A stretch of DNA of 64,000 bases from Lanius collurio. Taxonomy: Eukaryota; Chordata; Aves; Passeriformes; Laniidae. Below the pieces are notes generated by a model, which saw nothing but the letters and a program-made list of their open reading frames with translations, did no database searches and was not told the DNA's origin. The translations under genes were made by a program, and so were the position numbers. The stretch spans positions 13,678,220-13,742,219 of the forward strand of contig JACBWW010000004.1 in the NCBI GenBank assembly GCA_020086605.1. The letters run 5' to 3'. Of this stretch, positions 50,217-63,570 are shown piece by piece (the first letter of the stretch is position 1; the number at the start of each line of letters is the position of its first letter).

Positions 50217-52932
50217 CTGAGAATTACGTGTTTTAGTCATATTTTATGGTCTGAACTAGGGACTGAGCACAACAGAAATGCATCTTGCATGGATCTGTCC
50301 ATTACATTTGCAGAGTATTTGAGACAGAAATTAGATATAGTGCCATCCTGTAATGTATCTGATTGCTAAAAAATCATTGAAACAGCTCAAATTCTGCATT
50401 TTGAAATTCTGAATAGTTGCTACTCACCATAAATATAATGCTAAACCTAAACTGATGAAGTAATGTATTCTCAAGCAATTGTTTTTTCCTCCTGAGCATT
50501 CCAAATGCAACACAAATTTCTTTACCAGTCTATTCTGCTTTCACAGCCATGAGTTTTTAAGGCAAGTACAAAAATAAAATGATAAAATGATGATGCAAAA
50601 ATGTGCTTCCAAGGCTAAGTTCTGGTTCCCTAAATAGCAATGTTCTGCTTTAGCTTTAGAGGACTGGAAACTTTATAGAGTGAAGTAGTGACTGCAGCAA
50701 GAACAGAAACATATCATCATGTTTTGGATCCTTTTTTTCAATGACCTCTGCACCTTTCCTATAGAGAAAAACCCAAGCCAAAATGTCTGGATATAGAATT
50801 GTTTTGCATTGAAACTCACACTGTTTTGAATCTAATGTTTGAGTTAGAATGCACCTATAATTTTTATTTCTCTAATTTTTATATAAATGTATTTCTTTTT
50901 TCTATTCCATTTGTGTTCTTTGGATGATATAACAGAAGCTTTCTTCTCAGTGAAACTTTGGTGAAAGAGGTCATCCAATCAGCTGCTATATAAAGTCTAT
51001 ATGAAGTCTGTGAACTTTCTAGGTTATGTCGTTTTCTTTTTGACTGCTGGGAAGGTTGTCAGACCCAATCCTTTGAAGGAAGACTTGCTCACCATCTCAC
51101 TTCACCTCCTTTGAGGTAAGATATTTAGAAAGATCCTCATCTTCCACTAACATATAGAATCCATAACTTTGCTTGTGTTTCAGTGTAAGAAGAGCTTAGA
51201 AAAAATATGACCCTTTCTAAATTAGACACTTATCACAAAAAAATTCAGAATAAATAAAGTGATAAAAAGAAACAAAAGCAGAGGATAGCCCTATATTTTC
51301 TTCTCCTCATCCTGCGTTTGATTTCCTTCTATCACCCACAATCCATCAACACCCATTCTGATCAATCCCTTTCCCTTTCTGTGGATGAGCACTCCAAAAA
51401 CTTTCACTCCTCTCTGCATTTGTTAATCTAAGTAATAACAATCGCAATTTTTAAAGCCTATTTTCTAAGCAATCCTTATTTTTCTTCTGTTGAATGTCCT
51501 AAAGATAAATAAATAAAATCCAGAGATGGTCTCTTGACAGCTGTGGTACTTGCACTTCATAAATTCTTGGTAACAGCAAACAAGGATTGTTTATTTTCTT
51601 CTCTAAAAAAATGAAGTTACAAATTTGTGGTTCCAGAAGATTATTTTCTTTCCATGTTGTATTTGCAGCCTCTCTCTCAGGGCTTCAGGTCAGCTTTTGC
51701 ATCAGTTACTGCAGGACACAGTAAACATCATCTCAAATTGTTAACACAGCCATGAGAGTTCAAACACTGCTTTATTCCTACAGCATAATTATATCCCAGG
51801 ATCTGTTGGGCACAGTCATACTTGTCATGGTACACATCATTATTCACCTTCTCATTATCCTTTCTAATCCAGACTAGGACAGTAGTGTCCAGCCATCAGT
51901 CATTAGAATGGACTATGAGAAGGGTGAAAAATGAGGTGGCAACATAAAGCTATTCCTTAGGAGAAGCAGAGTCCAAAATGGTGTGAAGATGAGGCAATGT
52001 GCACGTGATGGTTTCTCTTTCCAAATGTCAAGTCTTTGACTAAATACTGAGGCAGGAGCAGTCAGGCATGCTTCTAAAAGGGGAGCTTGGTGAGACTAGT
52101 GTCACTCCACTGACAGAAGAAAACTCCTCTCTTCATTCTCTCTTCTTGGTAGACACTGATTTTTTCTGTGAAAAGCTCTTTGGATGAAAACTACCTTACA
52201 GTTGGAAACAGTAGATAAAGACAGGATGGAAAATAAGACCATCCTTCTAAAGTATGGCAAGTAGAATACCCCTGCACCTCTAAATGGTGCTGTTTAATTG
52301 AAGAAGGAATTAATTTTTCTCGGAAAAGCTGTGGTGGCCTGGACAGCCCTTAGCATTTACATTTGCAATCCTTATCCCTCATACCTATAATCACAAAGTC
52401 TTGCATCTCAGGGAAGACAAGCTTAAGTACTTCTGGACCCACTGGTTCAAGGAGATGATGCCATAAAGGACATCCCATATGTCTTAAGATTCACAGTAAA
52501 ATTAGGTTGCAAGTCAGAACCTATAATCAGACATAACACCAGTGGATGTGTTTCTTAAACTCAATATGATCATTAAGTAAATATGACTGATTAATTCATT
52601 TATCCTACCTGGCTTACCACTTAAATATTTATGACAACTCTATCTCTCTTGAGCATAATATAAGGTAAAATGAAGCCAAGCTCCTAAAACCAGCATTCTC
52701 CATCAAGTTGCGTGGGTAGAACATCCCAGATATCTCACTACAAAGGTTATAAAAATTAAAAAGATGAAATGTTCTCTGCTGCTTGTGTTCAACAGGTAAA
52801 GAAACACTGTTTGGAGCAGTATCACAGACTTATTTTGGACAGTATTCTGGTAGAAACGGGACATTTTCCTCTCCTCACACTTTTTTTGAAATAAGGAATC
52901 AGAAAGTTGGGCCTCATTGCTAGCTTTTTGAA

Positions 52933-53215
52933 TTTTTTTTTTTTTTTTCTTATATCAGCTACAGTCTATATTCACCCTAGTGCTGAGTTACTCCTGTCAG
53001 TTTGGGGTTTGGGAGCTTTGTCCTGGACCAGCAGCACTGGCTGTGCTTCTGACCAGATGGCTGTCAGCAGGAGTCAAGCTTGTTCCCTGGTTCACTTGTG
53101 TTATGGCAACGTGGGCCTGGAACTGACCTCCTGGGCCACAGAGCCCAGCCCCGTGCTCTCGCAGGCAAGCCTGTCACTGGGAGGGAATACCTCGGCTAGG
53201 ACCTGATGTAGGATT
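52933..53215 (-). other. GC-rich block with an adjacent poly-T tract; possible retroposed RNA copy
   Basis: A run of 16 T (52933-52948) is followed by CT-rich transition sequence and then a markedly GC-rich block to about 53215. Read on the minus strand this is a GC-rich sequence ending in a poly-A tail, the form of a retroposed transcript. No parent gene is recognised, no target-site duplication is evident, and the open frame through it (about 99 codons on the plus strand) has no family resemblance. The poly-T could equally be an independent homopolymer. Confidence 0.35.
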
Positions 53216-54449
53216 TGTTCTTCCTGCTGGGAATCCCTCCCTGTTTTCTCCAGGGAGATAAGAGTTTGTGCATCAGCTGCTTTTGTTCCCAGGGTTAACT
53301 AATGATCCCTTGCAAAGTCACTTCACAACAAGCATCATTAGCCTACACCTGGATTTCAAAAAGCATTTTTATTTTTCAGTTTAGATTGAGAAATTGAGAC
53401 ATGGGGCTGCTGTTTTGGGTTTAGCTGTGAACAGCATACAGACCTGAATATATATACTGCAGAAACTACTCTGGCACAGCTTTTGAGCAGCTCAGACTTT
53501 TCCAAGAAATGCAGGATAAGACCCAATATATGTGATATAAGAGTAAGGCCAAGGGCTTTAGGATCACATGTAAGTGTGTGATTTAGTACACATAATTATA
53601 CTAGCTTGGGCATTTGTTCCGAGCTTCCTTTACGATGCCTTCTTGCCCCCTTGAAGCAGACCAGAGTGAGTACAATTCAAAGTGTGTCCTAAATCTGCCT
53701 TGGCCTTTGGGATTGGTGTTGTGACTCTACAAAAGACAATGCTAGATCTTCTGCAGAGTTAAATAAAGTTGCTCAAGGGTTGCAAAGTGAGACGGGAGCA
53801 CAAGCAAAATTAAAAGTTACAAGTTCCTGTCTCTCAGTCTGCATTCAATCAATGAAACCACATGTCCTCTCTGCTCAGACATACGGCTTTGAAGACATGG
53901 CCCTTAATGGCCTGAGGTTTGACTGTTCCAGCTTTGTTATTTTGGTTTGTTTTTTTCCTTTTAGCCTTTACTCCCAACCTAAGACAACCATTCAAAGCAA
54001 GTAGATGGAAGAAGACGGGTGTCCCAGAGGGGAACTCAATTTAATGAAAGTGCTTGCAGAAATTCTTTTGTTTCTTGAAAGCATGTAAATGGATAGTATG
54101 ATTTACAAGGATATAGGGAAGAAAGTGCACAACTTCCCCTGATGTTGTGGTTAAGACAGCTTGGAAACTATAGGGCTGTGTGACAGAACAGCACAAACAT
54201 ACACTGCAGAAAGCCAAGGCAACTATTCAAATCCTTCTTTGTTTTAAGCACCAACTGTTAAAATGACCATGCTGGTTTTACCTTGTTCTCTCTGACAGTG
54301 GGTGACAAAAAGCTTTTTAAATGCTGAAAAGTTGCAAGTCTGCCTTTTCTGAATTGCAGAGGGAATTTGTCTTCTTGGGTTTTGAATGACAATGCAGAAT
54401 GAAAGGCAGAAGGAATAGTTGCACATACTATGTCAAACATGCACAGAAG

Positions 54450-54465
54450 AAAAAAAAAAAAAAAA
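54450..54465. repeat. Poly-A tract (16 A)
   Basis: A homopolymer run with no recognisable retroelement body on its left. Confidence 0.95.
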
Positions 54466-57400
54466 GAAATATAAACTTGGAATATTGAGACTCATATGGA
54501 TTAATTAGAGCATGATTATACAGCATGGGGGTTTTAATGTGGCCTGAATGAGACATGATAGAATTCATGGCAGTTATTTTAATACATGAACAAAAACATT
54601 TAACTTCATGTTGTTAATGCTGCAGATTACCCCAATCCCTGGATTCAACAATATCATGTGGACAGCTCTGTGCCAAAGTTAAATAATATTTCTGTCTTTC
54701 ACCACTTCTTGTAACTCTTTTTTACTATTCATAGGATTGAATGAACCGTCTTAGTCCTCAAATGGAGACAAAAAAATTGCAAAAGTGAAAAAAGTCACCT
54801 CTTATTCTGTTCCTGGTGTGCTCTTGATTCAAATATTATGATTTTCTAAAATACACTTCTTATTTGGGATTTTACAATAAAGTCTTCTGCAAATTGTAGC
54901 TATGAGAAGGCTTATTATTGAAAGTGTCATTAATTGCTGTTGCTCATGTTAGTCACTTGGAGAACTTTTGAGTTCATACTCAATGCTCAGAATTTCTAGG
55001 ATTGAATTTCTGGTGGAAATGTTCATAGAAAGCTATGTAAGACAAACTCAACATGATAACTCACTGTTCAAGTCCTTCTCAAGACTCATGTAAATGTGTC
55101 CAAAAAGCAAGGAAAAAAGGAATGCAAATGTATCTCTCCCATTTTCAGGAATTTCTGCTTCCAGGGCCAAATTCTCCTTTGATGAAAGTGGCCATTTTAT
55201 TGGCTTGTTTGGCTGCAAAAATACTGTATAATACTTTGGCACTTCAAACAGAAGTCTGACTAAGGTTGACATGAAGATTTGAAGAAATCAATAAAAAGGA
55301 GATATATAATTCTTAGCACATTAAAAAGGTCCCTTTTTTTTTTCTTTTTAAGTTTGTTTCTAAATGTATCTAATATTTGTGGAGAAATATTTATTTTTTA
55401 AAACTGATGCCACAATGTGATAATGAAGTTTGAGAATGTGAATGTTCTTCCTCTTTAAAAAAAAACAAAAAAACCCACAAATAAAAAATCCTTCAGCTGT
55501 AACTTTCTTCCCTGTGTCAAATGCTAATATGTCATCATAATATCTATCATCTGTATGCTTTTTCAACAAAATTAATAATGATGTTGTTAGAAGAGTTATA
55601 AAAAGACTTTACTGTGAGTTATGTTATTGCTTAGTTTTGAATATTCAGGTTCTATAATGCTCTATTTCTCATATTTTATATTTTTGAAGTAGGTTTATTT
55701 GGGCCGCAAGCCTATGTTCTTTATTTCAAGAGAAGCCAGAAATTATTAAAATTGGTAAAAGAAGGTGGTCTATAGGAAATGCATAGTTTTGAGAAACTAC
55801 TACAAAATCATAGTCATGGATTCCTTTCCAATGTAGGAAGTTTCATGGCTCTGATGCTATTCTACTGCCTTTGAAGTTAATGGAAAATTTCCCATTAGTT
55901 TCAGTAGGCCCTTTGTTTTATTTCCAGAAGCATTTTTTAAAGTTTCCCATTTCAAAGTTCCCATGATTTAACCTTGGGTGTGACCTTGAGAGAATTTTTA
56001 TGCCTGTGAACAGAGAGAATTACTGAAGTCAATGAGCCTGGAGGGCTGGACCAAATATCATCCCTTCCAATGCTATATTCTGTTAACTGCCTAGAATGCC
56101 AACCACTTGACTTGATTTCTCCCTCCCACTTTATAATTCCAGATATGTAGCCATGCAGCCTATGCAATAGTTATATGGCTAACAATGGCAGCTCAGTAGA
56201 AAAACACAGATAATACTTTGTGGAATGACAAGGATACAAAACTGCAAGAATGTAGTTGCACTATGTTAGGGAAAAAAAACAGAAAGGCAATTTTCTCCAA
56301 GTTTCTTGGGACTATTCTGAATGACATTAATGTAATAGGTTTGAGAGAAATATTTTCAAGAAAGAAGCTGGAACTTTGTTTTACATAAATTCAGTTGATT
56401 CAGGCAAGCAATTATTTCTGCATCAAGGGATTTTTTAAAGACCTGAATAATAAACAAGATAATGGGCTCTATCAGTTTCATGGGATATTTAAGGGTCTAA
56501 TTCACTTTTCAAAAGGAAAATTTATCCTAAAGATTCATCTGGTGATGCAATGCACCATCGTGCACTGTGCAAAATCTCAGAGTCATGGTTTGATTTAATC
56601 AGAAGCAGAGACAAAAACACCACTGCATATTAACAGCAGTCTTGCTAATGAATGTCAGCCAAAACTTTACCTCATTCCAGGCATTGCTGTATTTTACTTT
56701 TATCCTCACATATTTCTAAAAAAATCAATGTCCCCTCCACCTCCTCCATCTTGATGAAGCTCTCATTGCTACTAGCAAAATGCCAAGGAAGAACCCAACT
56801 GGAACCATGTACTGGAAGTTCTTTTCCCTGTTTTGTAACAAATGACCTAAGTTCACACACACACACCCCCCCCTATATTTCCACCTTTTCACTCCCTTTT
56901 TTTTCTACTGCATATTTGTTCTACATTCTTTCTCCCTCATCTCTGCACTCCCCAACGTGAAGCATAATCCAATCCAGGAGGTTTCTGTGGATTTCAGCAA
57001 GCGTGGACGGGCTTCTGACTGATATTCTCTCCCTCCTGTGACTTACATAAATTAAATGGCATTTGGATTTCTGAAAGAACTGTATTTGGTTGGAAACTGA
57101 ATACTTGTTTTATTCTTAATTTTTCAAAACAGGATTTATAAGGGGTTTGTTATCTCTCTAAAATATCAAAGTAATTGCGTCTCAGCAGCTCCAGTTCCCC
57201 TTAGATTTGTGAGCTGAACATTTTATTTCATTTGGTGTGCTAATATCTTTCCAAAGCGGTATCAATGAAAAAAGCATAGGAAATAAATCCATCTTTATTA
57301 AAAGAGGTCTTCTTTGCTAAATAAATGGATTTAAGGATGTCCAGCCTCTACCCATAGGAGATAGCAAGAGCATTTAACACTTACAGTAAATGTACTTCTG

Positions 57401-60400
57401 TGCTAAATTATTTTTGACCTCTCAAGAATAGTAGAAACATTAAGTTATGATGCTCCAGTCCAAATGAAAACCAACAAATACATAATCAAGAAGAAATGAA
57501 ATTAGAAAACCTATAGAACCTTTGACATGCAACTAGGCCAGTTCAACTCAATTGGACTGCCTTGATTTCATCTGTAAGTACAATAATACCTAGTAGTTAC
57601 CTCCCTGCTGAAGGCCAAATGTGCAAAGGTTCTCTTGACCTTCTGATTTTAATAAAACATGTGTTTCAGCGTTTCTTTAAAATTAAATGTCTAGGTTTGG
57701 GGAGGCTAGGTATCAAAGGAGTACTGGATACCTGGGAAGTAAGCACCACATAGCTTAATATATTTGTTTGTAGTGAGTTGGACAAAGACATCACTAAATT
57801 TACTGTTAAATATTGCTAAGTGGAAATTTACTGGAAAAAGTTTGCAGATGGTGAGTTCATGAATCAGGAATGAAAAAGTAGTGAAGGACTCAAAAAAGTA
57901 GGGAAAGAGGAGCATATCATCAAACATCTGTTATAGTTACAAGTAAGATATCTACAGGTAGAATTCCTTTCCATAATTAGGACCAATGCAAAAATGCATA
58001 AAACAGAAAAATTGTACATCAATCATGTCTCAAAAAAGAATAGACAAATTCTACCGAAAAACAGGATAAACTTGTGATAAGAGTCCTGATTATCTAGTAT
58101 GTTACTACCTACACAGGTTTGAAGAGATTAAATTTCTTGATTGCAATATATTTGTTTCAAAGGCTTTGATGGTCTCCTATTGTATATATTTGCCCTTCTG
58201 TTGTAGTGAAAAATTCAGACTTCGGGACATTTTCTACTATTGACTTCTGGACAACAGCTGTGAAGGGGAGAAGGAATGGATGCACCTTGTCCTCTTTTTC
58301 TTAGCACTCTTCTTTGTTCCTTGGAGCAGCATGGTCTCTCAAGTGCACACTCAACAGGAATGAAAAAAATATTTTCAGTTAAATCTATTGTCAGGTTTGG
58401 GTTTTAACCCATTTTCTCACTCCCGCTTACATTTGGAGAGAAGGCATTGATAGCCTTCCTAGTGTGGGTAGTATTCTACTTCCTATGCTCACATGGGGGA
58501 CCACATGGGGAGTTTCCTTTAATAAATTCACAAGTAAGAAGTTGCTCTGACTTGTGAATCCCATATTACTTGTGTTGCCAGAACTGTTTTGACTTTTCTT
58601 CTTAAAACGGGCTTTAAAACTTATTTTCTGGCCTGTAACTTATAATAGCAGCAAAACAACCAATATGAATAGTTGCAAGGCTCCTCCTGATATTTTTCTA
58701 CCAATATTAAGAATCCCAGTGCAGAATCAATACTCTCCTCACACCTCTACTGGACATAATGCTGCCACAAAGGCTTTGTAAATCCCTGGATCTCACATGA
58801 CCTGTGCTGTGATACCTCTGCTCTACTATACCTGATGCTTTAAGGTAACTCTGGTCCTTGCAAAGTTTAGAGTCACCTCATACTTCCCTAAACCCTTCTG
58901 GCTGGTTGCAGCCTCTGCACAGCTATTTGCCATCTGAGTGCATTCATAAGCAGATGCCAAGTGATTGTCTCTGGCAAACGCTTGGCTCTGGCCTATGTGA
59001 CCCCCAGGGTAACCCACTTTTTTTGTGGCCTGGCTAGTGATAGAGTTGTCAAGTGTGACTAAACAGCACTACTTATTCTACTTTGCTCTGTCAGAGAAAA
59101 GCTGGACAGCAAGACAAGTTCAGGACATACCTCTGCAGAGGAAACAATAAGTGCATGAAAAATCATTGTAGCATTGTTAGAACCATGCAGGAGCTCCTAC
59201 CTCACCTGCTTCACTGACAGTGGGAGCAGAACAAGATGTGGACGTATGTTAGATGGTGGAGTTTATAGGGAGGGCTCCAGTGTGTCCCCAGACTCAGTGA
59301 TGCGTGTTCAGCACACCTGCCTCCTCTTGGACTAATGGGGAGGAAAGCACGTATGTTTGTGGAAGCTCTGGCCTTTATCCTCACCTCAACAGTCATAATC
59401 ACTGTCAAAAGTGAAGAATGTTCTCAGAACATTACCAGCAGCTTCAGACAGATTGGAAGAGATGTGTACTTTGTCTGATAATACTGATTATACAAAAAAA
59501 GGGAACAGAAATTACAACACAACACTTTGTATTACAACCAAATTGGAAATTGAATTGTTTGGCAAAAAATCACAGGGCTCTCTCTTGACTAAAATTATAT
59601 ATCTGCTGTAAATTAAACAGAAACAAAAGTTTCTGAAAGCTCACTCTAATCCTTCGTAAAGGAATTGCTAGTCAACTTAAATATAGAATTTGCAATTAGC
59701 TACAACTATAATTATTGAGTCAAAACCCAGATGGGAATACTAGACATGAAAAATCAAATTCTGTAGTTATATTGATTAAAAAATATAGAGGTCACTAATA
59801 TTAGGACTACATTTAAATACTTGCTTGAATATTTTAATAACTTTCCCCATTTTCAAGCCCATAATCCTAATAATGTTCACATGTAAGTGTTTTCTAAATG
59901 GCAAATTATTATACCTCCCATTTACAGACCATGATTACACAAAGAAAAAGAGATCTTAACCCAGGAAGAACTGTCAGAAGTTAATGAAGCTTAGAGGTAT
60001 GGCAGGCAAGTTCTGAGTGAGATCAGGATGTTTTTCAGATTAAGCGCTCTTAGTAGTGCGTGCATCACAGAGATACTTGATTTACATGCTCTTTAAAATC
60101 ATGTTGTGGACATGAGCAATTCACCAGAAGTTTCTCTGGGTAGATAAATACTATAGACAAACTAGCTGAAGCAGAAAAATGAAGAGCTATATTTTGCAGA
60201 TTTTGAACAACCACAGGATTTCTAATAGGATTTTAGACCTTTACGTGACTGGCATATATTTTTCATCAGTGCCTATTTTCTGGTGAAAAGTCCTGAATTG
60301 ATGACATTAAGAAGCTTTGTACTGCATTGCTGTAATTAAATTTTTAATTGTAATTTGGATTTGAGTACTATTCAGACATGGCTGGTATTTTCAGTTCTCA

Positions 60401-60678
60401 TGCAAACCAACATCTTCCTGCTACCCATCCGGGACCAGGGAACTCTCAGGGTTGGCTTCAATCAGTCTCACAATTTTTCACAGAGACAACAGATAATCAA
60501 CGATTGCACCTCCACTTGGCCAAGTTCCCACCAACTACCCTGGCTCCCTGGACCCACGAAGGTAGTAAAGGTGCATCTGGATTTACACAGATGTGGACTA
60601 ATATATATTCTTCTGGGCATATGTTCTGTCAAAAATGTGCCATAGTTGTTTTCATGTGGCCTAGGTCAAATCTCACAG

Positions 60679-60704
60679 TTACCAATAGTCTTAACTATTG
60701 GTAA
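60679..60704. repeat. 11-bp perfect inverted repeat, 4-nt loop
   Basis: The arms TTACCAATAGT (60679-60689) and ACTATTGGTAA (60694-60704) surround CTTA. Each arm contains a CCAAT/ATTGG box. Confidence 0.9.
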
Positions 60705-63404
60705 ATCTGGAAGAAAATATAAGGTTGAGGTAAGATGTTATGGAAAATATCAATAATTCCACTTGTCATTACTATTAGAGAAAAAAATGTATTTTAAAAT
60801 TATAAAAGTCAACATAGTTCTCATTTTCACATGAGTTTTTTGTGGTATAAACAGAAAATAATCAGGATTTAGAGCTAGGAGAGATCAGATTTACTCCAAA
60901 GCAGTAAGGGTCAAATGCAATTAGCCTTAGCTTCCACATCAAAGTCAGACAAATCTATAAGAGTTTCTGCATGACCTGTTCCTACGTTCAGCCTGTAGAA
61001 GTTTAGATTGGAAAGAATGTCTGGAAAAAAACACAGATTATAGACATGGTATTAGATTAATATAATTATGAGGAATTATTTAGTTGAAGACTTTGAAAAT
61101 AGACTACAATATCCCTCAAACTTTGGCATATTATTTCAAATTAATCTCAACTGGACCCAGCAACTGTTACCAGCTGATGGCAGTTCTGTGTGAAATAAGG
61201 AATTAGATTCCAGTGCAGTTACCACTGGGTGCAGCCAAAAGCACATTTCCTATTCGGAGTAACTGAACCCTTGTGAGGCAAAAATCTCCACGAATAATAA
61301 TAGAGATTAAACACTCCAGTTATTCACTAGAAGGTCCCTCTGAGCTAAGGTGAGGGACAGAATGAGATGATATGTGTGTGTGAAAGGAGGATGAAGACAT
61401 AACTCATATTTCTATAGCACCTGTGCTGTATTTCTCCTTTGAGAAGTGACATCCACTGTTTGAGACTTTCAGTCTGATAAACCAACACCACAACAACTAA
61501 TAATTGAAAAAGTTGAGACTAAATCTTTTCTACTCACTGAAATGACAAGATGGCACAACATGTAGGCATTTTAGTATTATCTAATAGTAAGAGTATATCT
61601 ACTCTGTATTAAAATAAGAAGTAATTCAAAGGCCGTTATTCTTAACCTTCTTAATACAGTACCAAAGAAAAGTTGATCACCCTTCACCAAAAAAACGAAG
61701 GGAAAAAAATTCTCTATGCTGAGCACAGATTTATGTATGACCTCCATTAACATTAACGAGAGACTTTGGCTAAATCCCCAAGCCCTGCAGCAGATACCTA
61801 CACTTAATAATTTAGGAAAGAACTGAAAAAATGGTGGAACAAGACCTAACAAGTAGGAAAAAAAACCCAACAGAAATCAAACAGTAACAGGAATTGCAAC
61901 AGGAGACAGCAAAAACTGCAGAAATTTGTAGTTTGCAGAGGAACGGGGTTGCTGGATTCTAACAGGGTCCTGAAGAGGTAAAAATAGAGCTGGTGTGAAG
62001 AGGAGTGATAGAAGTCCAAGAAGCTCAGTAGCCTATCATCACCTCCAGAAATAGTGATATATGCCTCCATGTTGGTGCAGGTTGGAAGAAATGGTATTAT
62101 TTTCCAGGGATGAATCAAAGTGATACTTTCTGTTTGTTTATTGTTTTGTTAGTGGGTAATTAGCTTCATGGGAAGAAATTTATCTCTCCTTGTTTCAGCA
62201 AAGGCAACGAGGAGGAAGGTATATATGAACAGCTCTATGCTTTTCCAAGCAAACAAAACTCAAAATAATACTTTAAACCAGATGAGCTCTTGTTATAGCT
62301 GGCTGTGTATTAAACACAATTTTACAGCATAAAAGTTCATTCTTTCAGTTTTCCTTTGTCTCATCTCACTGAAAGTACACTGAAAGAAAATGAGACACAT
62401 TCAGGGGGTGAATATGTCAGTTTTGGCAATCTAAGCTGTTGTACTTTTTAACAACCTCTATTCTCTTATCCCACATCTTGTAAGTTAAATCCCATATCAA
62501 ATCAGAACCCACACACACAAGTAGAATTTGATGTAAACAGAAAGCTAGATTTGATGGAATTATACCTATAATACTTTTGGGCCAAACTGTATGTAATAGA
62601 ATTTCTGCCAGTGAAGGTGGTCACAGGAGCAGAAAATCTAATAAACTTTTTTACTACGTTATCACCTTTGGATTTAACTATAGACAAACAAATGTCAGAA
62701 GGTATAATTTCCATGCCATGAGGGGCTGAAAAAATATAGATTTTAAATTAAATAGCTGTTTGAAAGGCAGAAAAAAAGAGCTGAATTTAAAGCAGACTAA
62801 CCCAGGGTAGCTGGGGATCTCTGGTATGTGGTGTGAGAAAATATCTTTTATACCTGGAAGACCTTTGCTGAAGAGCAAGGTACTTAGGCAGGGCAGGCAA
62901 AATGAATAAAGATTTCATCTACCAGGTGTTCTAGGAAAAGGCCAATTACTTAAGGAGTTGAATAGGAAGAATTAAATGCAAGTATTAATTTAACATGTAA
63001 GAGACTACTTCCAGTTGTAATTCGCACTGTGATTCTATGTTAAAGAATTCAGATTTGGTTAACATTTGTGTGATTTGGTGAGCTTTTGTGTGATACTTAT
63101 TTCCAAAAATGTTCAAAACCCTTCTGCACTCATGCAAATCACTAATCAGTTTGTTTCTACTTTACTTCCTCTGTAGTGAAGTTCAGAAATTTATCTACCC
63201 CTTGTAAATTGACACTGCAAAACCTTTTTTCCCTCTCGCTAATCAAGAAGCCTTGGTTAATTGGGTGTCCATTCTGTCTTCTTCTTTTGCATTCAGTTAT
63301 ATCTATAGTTAGATTGTTTCTTCATGAACAAAGAAAATGTCTAAAAAAAATTAAAAGTCCATGTTTCACAGTAACAGATATAATCTGAAAGTTGAATAGC
63401 ATTG

Positions 63405-63443
63405 AAGAGAGAAGAATTGTGATTAAAGAGAGAAGAATTGTGA
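63405..63443. repeat. Two 18-bp direct repeats, 21-bp period
   Basis: AAGAGAGAAGAATTGTGA occurs at 63405-63422 and again, identical, at 63426-63443, separated by TTA. The perfect identity suggests a recent local duplication. Confidence 0.95.
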
Positions 63444-63540
63444 CTTATGATTGGTAGAGCAAAAGGAGTTGCTGTCACCAAAACAAAACAAGGACACCAT
63501 TGGAGCAGCTGAGTGCTTCTCCCTCTGGCCCTTTTACCTC

Positions 63541-63570
63541 CTTCTCACTCCTTCTCACTCCTTCTCACTC
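63541..63570. repeat. 10-bp tandem repeat, three perfect copies
   Basis: CTTCTCACTC is repeated exactly three times, with a partial copy after it. A small minisatellite about 100 bp from the 18-bp duplication. Confidence 0.97.

Noticed and set aside
52907..53206. A 99-codon plus-strand gene
   Set aside because: The frame runs through a poly-T tract (poly-Phe), has no recognised homologue and no splice or promoter context.
58826..59017. A 63-codon minus-strand frame of mixed composition
   Set aside because: It is short, isolated, without recognised motifs or splice signals, and most likely chance.
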